Assembly (NCBI GenBank): GCA_017303855.1
Contig: JAFLBL010000014.1
Location: 1-64,000, forward strand
Length of the DNA: 64,000 nucleotides
Source: Chitinophagales bacterium
GTDB taxonomy: Bacteria > Bacteroidota > Bacteroidia > Chitinophagales > Chitinophagaceae
Direction: 5' to 3'
Made by a program: the position numbers and the translations under genes. Each line of letters starts with the position of its first letter. Positions within the stretch are counted from its first letter, which is position 1. Below the pieces are notes generated by a model. The model searched no databases and was not told the origin of the DNA. It worked only from the letters and a program-made list of their open reading frames with translations. Positions 61,486-64,000 of this stretch are shown piece after piece.

Positions 61486-63049
61486 TTATCCGGTAACGGC
61501 TATTTTCAAACAATATTCTTTTTTCCAAAATACCTGCATGAATTTCAGGGGAGTTTTCATTTTTATCTACAATCAGCAGTACCCTGCGGTCTTTCCACTC
61601 AACCGGTAGTTTACCGGTTGACAGGAACCGATCCAGTACACTTTTTCTAGCGGGGATATCCGGAGTGTTATAAGGGTGGGAGATCCAGGCATTGGCCGGG
61701 CTGTAAACATTGGCCAAATAATTAACCAGCGTGGCATTGCCTGTCAACAGATCGGCAGGTGTGCAGTTCCCGGCAAGAAAGTGTAATACTTCCCGGGTCG
61801 GATTCGTCAGATGACCTTCCCACTCTGTTTCCTCCTTTTTCCGGAGCAGATTAATAGTCCAGAGTATATTATCATTCAGTAAAACCGTAATTAACGCCGC
61901 CAGCACGATGGTTCTGTAGCGGTGTTTCCATCTGTTAAACAGAAAGACGAGTACGGGTAAAGCCAGTAAAAACAACCCTGCCCATGTATATCCTCTTGTA
62001 AAATGCAGGGGTTGTCTTGCGGGAATAAACCATTCATGTTTGGAAAGTAAAAAAGAAATAAGCGCCCAGCAAAGAAAAAGCCGTTGCTGCGGTGCTGATA
62101 ATAAGGGGAATTTTTTATTCAGCTTTACTGCAATAACAGAAAGCAGAAGGACCAGGCTATACGCCGGAACGGCTACCCACAGGCTATAGGTCCAGCTGGC
62201 ACTATACTGTTCAAACAGCTTCCTGTGCTCCGGAAATTGATTGAGGTATACCAGGTAATACAGCAGGTGAAAAGCAGTGATCAATAATATGGAAATCCAG
62301 AATGAATAGGGAATGTTTTTGTTTTTCAGCAGCAATTTTTCAATGAAAAGCCAGCCATTGATAATCAGTAGGTATTCTATGCCGGTAAAGGGGTGTGAAA
62401 TGGACAGGAAAATGGCAGCAGCAGCTGCGGCTACCCATCGCTGTTTCACTACGAAATAGACATTCAGCAGAAATAAGAAGTGATAATAAGCTTCCAGTGG
62501 AATAAACAGATTTCTTCCCCAGTTGAGCCCCCACCAGCCATTGGCAGGGTCTGCTGTATAAATGGCATTCAAACCACTGTACCAGGTATGATCCGGCAGA
62601 AAAAGCCAGGTGGCGAGTCCTGCGGCAGCAGTCAGGCCGCCGCCCCATGTAAATAGCAATGATAACCATCCCAGGTTTCCTTCCCTGCCTGCGATTGTTT
62701 TCAACAACAGGATTCCGGTATATATACAGGCTATCGTCATCAATAAGCCGAAAAGAGATAAGGTTAACCCGGGGTCAGCTCCGGCTTTCATCAGCGCTGC
62801 AAAGAATATGGTAACCGGCTGGAAATAGATAACGGGCGAAGAGGGATTGCCGTCAAATGGGTTCGAATAAAACAGTTCAGCGTGGGGCTGATCAAGGTAC
62901 TGGTGCGCATACGACATATACAGTACATTTTCATCCACTGTAAATCCGGTAGGTTGCAGTCCGGAACTATGATAGAAATAGTGTTGTAACAGGAACAGCC
63001 CAACGGGTATTGCCAAAGCCAGTGATAATATAACGGGCGCTTTTTTCAC
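61475..63049 (-). CDS. Polytopic membrane protein, GT-C glycosyltransferase-like
   Basis: 524 residues with about 11 transmembrane helices and an extracytoplasmic loop rich in Trp/Tyr (HTWYSGLNAIYTADPANGWWG). The hydrophobic-loop layout resembles the GT-C/DUF2079-like family of polyprenyl-sugar-dependent transferases, but no family-defining motif was verified. A C-terminal soluble segment follows (about 430-524). The start is GTG at 63049, overlapping the YfhO-family stop by four bases (GTGA), so the two are translationally coupled. Confidence 0.65.
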   Translation of the reverse strand: MKKAPVILSLALAIPVGLFLLQHYFYHSSGLQPTGFTVDENVLYMSYAHQYLDQPHAELFYSNPFDGNPSSPVIYFQPVTIFFAALMKAGADPGLTLSLFGLLMTIACIYTGILLLKTIAGREGNLGWLSLLFTWGGGLTAAAGLATWLFLPDHTWYSGLNAIYTADPANGWWGLNWGRNLFIPLEAYYHFLFLLNVYFVVKQRWVAAAAAAIFLSISHPFTGIEYLLIINGWLFIEKLLLKNKNIPYSFWISILLITAFHLLYYLVYLNQFPEHRKLFEQYSASWTYSLWVAVPAYSLVLLLSVIAVKLNKKFPLLSAPQQRLFLCWALISFLLSKHEWFIPARQPLHFTRGYTWAGLFLLALPVLVFLFNRWKHRYRTIVLAALITVLLNDNILWTINLLRKKEETEWEGHLTNPTREVLHFLAGNCTPADLLTGNATLVNYLANVYSPANAWISHPYNTPDIPARKSVLDRFLSTGKLPVEWKDRRVLLIVDKNENSPEIHAGILEKRILFENSRYRIITP

Positions 63050-64000
63050 GGTGTTTGATTTCGCAATTTACCGGCCATTTGCCAGCATCCATAAATAAGT
63101 AATACCAGCAATGTGGCAGCCATTGGCCATAAAGCTAATGATACGTTACGGGAGCTGAAGCTGAATCTTACTGTATGCATTCCAGGCGGGATCTCCACGC
63201 CCATAAAACGGATATTCACTTGTGATACAGCCGCTGTTTTACCATCCACTTTCACCGACCAGTTGTGATGGTATTGCTGAGCCAGTATTAGAAAAGCGGA
63301 TTGCCCTGTTATGGTTTCAAACGTGATCTTATTGGAGGACAAGCTTGTTACCCGTACTGATTTATTTTTAGTACATGGAACACCACTCCATGTTGTTACG
63401 CCTGTTGCAAACGCACAGCTGTCGGCTGATAATGAGTAATAATCCCTGTTACCGGGCTGAATGCTGTCTGCCAGGTAAGCAAGAGGTTTCCCTGCAACAT
63501 AGGCATACAGCGGCCGGTTTTGAAGAAATGTTTCAGCGGAATTAAGAAAAGACGGAGAATTACTGACCTGGCTTATGCCCGGTTTTTTATTGTAGAAATT
63601 ACGGAGCGACATTTGATCGAAATCCGCATAAGCATCCTGACTGTTATAGGCCAGGCTGCTGTCGCAGCCTGTAACCGGAAACCCATTGGGCTGTTGATGT
63701 ATAAACCGGTTTGTGGCGTTAGGACTGTAGCTGCTGACAAAGCTGACTGGCAGCAGTAATTGTGCCATAATAATAAGGTTGGATATCCATAATATGAAAA
63801 AGAAATACTGGTTTCTCCTGATTGTCCAGACAAAAAATGCCGCAATAAACAGCATCTGAATAATGCCGTTGATCAGCATTGTATAACTCAACGTGGTATA
63901 ATTCACCCAGTCTTTAACAAATGCCGTTACGGAAGAAATTGACGTAAACCTGTTCAGCGAATACATCGACTGAGGCATTACAAGGGTGATGGTTGCTATA
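63046..64000 (-). CDS. YfhO-family membrane protein, C-terminal part (5' end outside window)
   Basis: The reading frame stays open to the right edge, so the gene is partial. The visible 318 residues include MPQSMYSLNRFTSI, two transmembrane helices (IIQMLFIAAFFVW, NLIIMAQLLLPVSF), a periplasmic beta region ending GVEIPPGMHTVRFSF and a last helix. This matches the C-terminal half of YfhO proteins (large polytopic proteins linked to glycosyl transfer to surface polymers). It precedes the GT-C-like gene with a 4-base overlap, which suggests a shared envelope-glycan role. Confidence 0.8.
   Translation of the reverse strand, partial: IATITLVMPQSMYSLNRFTSISSVTAFVKDWVNYTTLSYTMLINGIIQMLFIAAFFVWTIRRNQYFFFILWISNLIIMAQLLLPVSFVSSYSPNATNRFIHQQPNGFPVTGCDSSLAYNSQDAYADFDQMSLRNFYNKKPGISQVSNSPSFLNSAETFLQNRPLYAYVAGKPLAYLADSIQPGNRDYYSLSADSCAFATGVTTWSGVPCTKNKSVRVTSLSSNKITFETITGQSAFLILAQQYHHNWSVKVDGKTAAVSQVNIRFMGVEIPPGMHTVRFSFSSRNVSLALWPMAATLLVLLIYGCWQMAGKLRNQTP

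Overview
The window reads as a chromosomal segment of a Bacteroidota bacterium, most likely in the Chitinophagales/Chitinophagaceae. That placement is inferred from protein resemblance; no search was run. The support is: cargo and machinery of the type IX secretion system (T9SS: PorV-like barrel, C25 protease of the PorU2 kind, type A and type B C-terminal sorting domains); many lipoproteins and Sec-exported peptidases; an almost complete lack of Shine-Dalgarno sequences; and repeated matches to the Bacteroidota promoter (TTG, about 19-21 bases, TAnnTTTG). The left edge lies inside a 23S rRNA gene.

Layout. 1-550: end of an rRNA operon (23S tail, 5S, terminator). 0.6-4 kb: MFS transporter, M14-type exported carboxypeptidase, ribosomal protein S20. 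4.2-10.2 kb: sucA-sucB (2-oxoglutarate dehydrogenase E1 and E2), a lipoprotein and an RsmB-like rRNA methyltransferase. 10.2-17.2 kb: T9SS-exported subtilisin, lipoprotein, mnmA, a second exported M14 peptidase. 17.3-22.6 kb: ssb, a Ldh_2-type dehydrogenase with a near-leaderless promoter, a paralogous lipoprotein, lysC and queA. 22.9-36.2 kb: a giant TraB-type protein, a fused double-ATPase ABC protein with AMP nucleosidase, a solitary HsdR-N-like protein, glutamate dehydrogenase, a ccmB-ccmC-ccmD heme-export cluster, thymidine kinase and hypotheticals. 36.2-41.4 kb: waaA (Kdo transferase) divergent from a surface-polysaccharide operon (DegT aminotransferase, UDP-HexNAc dehydrogenase, rfbC, rfbD). 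41.7-44.3 kb: a large T9SS type B adhesin and tRNA-Gln. 44.4-49.4 kb: a cyanophycin locus (cphA divergent from a Tat-signal class V aminotransferase and cphB). 49.6-64 kb: SGNH hydrolase, alpha/beta hydrolase, tyrS, the PorV-like/PorU2 pair, an FkbM-like protein, an HscA-type Hsp70, a GT-C-like membrane protein and the truncated end of a YfhO-family protein.

How the parts fit. Most of the window is core genome: central carbon and nitrogen metabolism, translation, tRNA modification and envelope synthesis. The parts least explained by routine annotation are the cyanophycin locus with its symmetric divergent control region, the PorV-like/PorU2 unit, a structured leader candidate upstream of queA, a ccmB gene with no conventional start codon, and simple-repeat spacers, one of which supplies the last codons of mnmA. 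I saw no insertion sequence, prophage, integrase, CRISPR array or plasmid feature, and no clear evidence of a wholly undescribed system. The cyanophycin locus and the PorV-like/PorU2 unit are the best candidates for follow-up.
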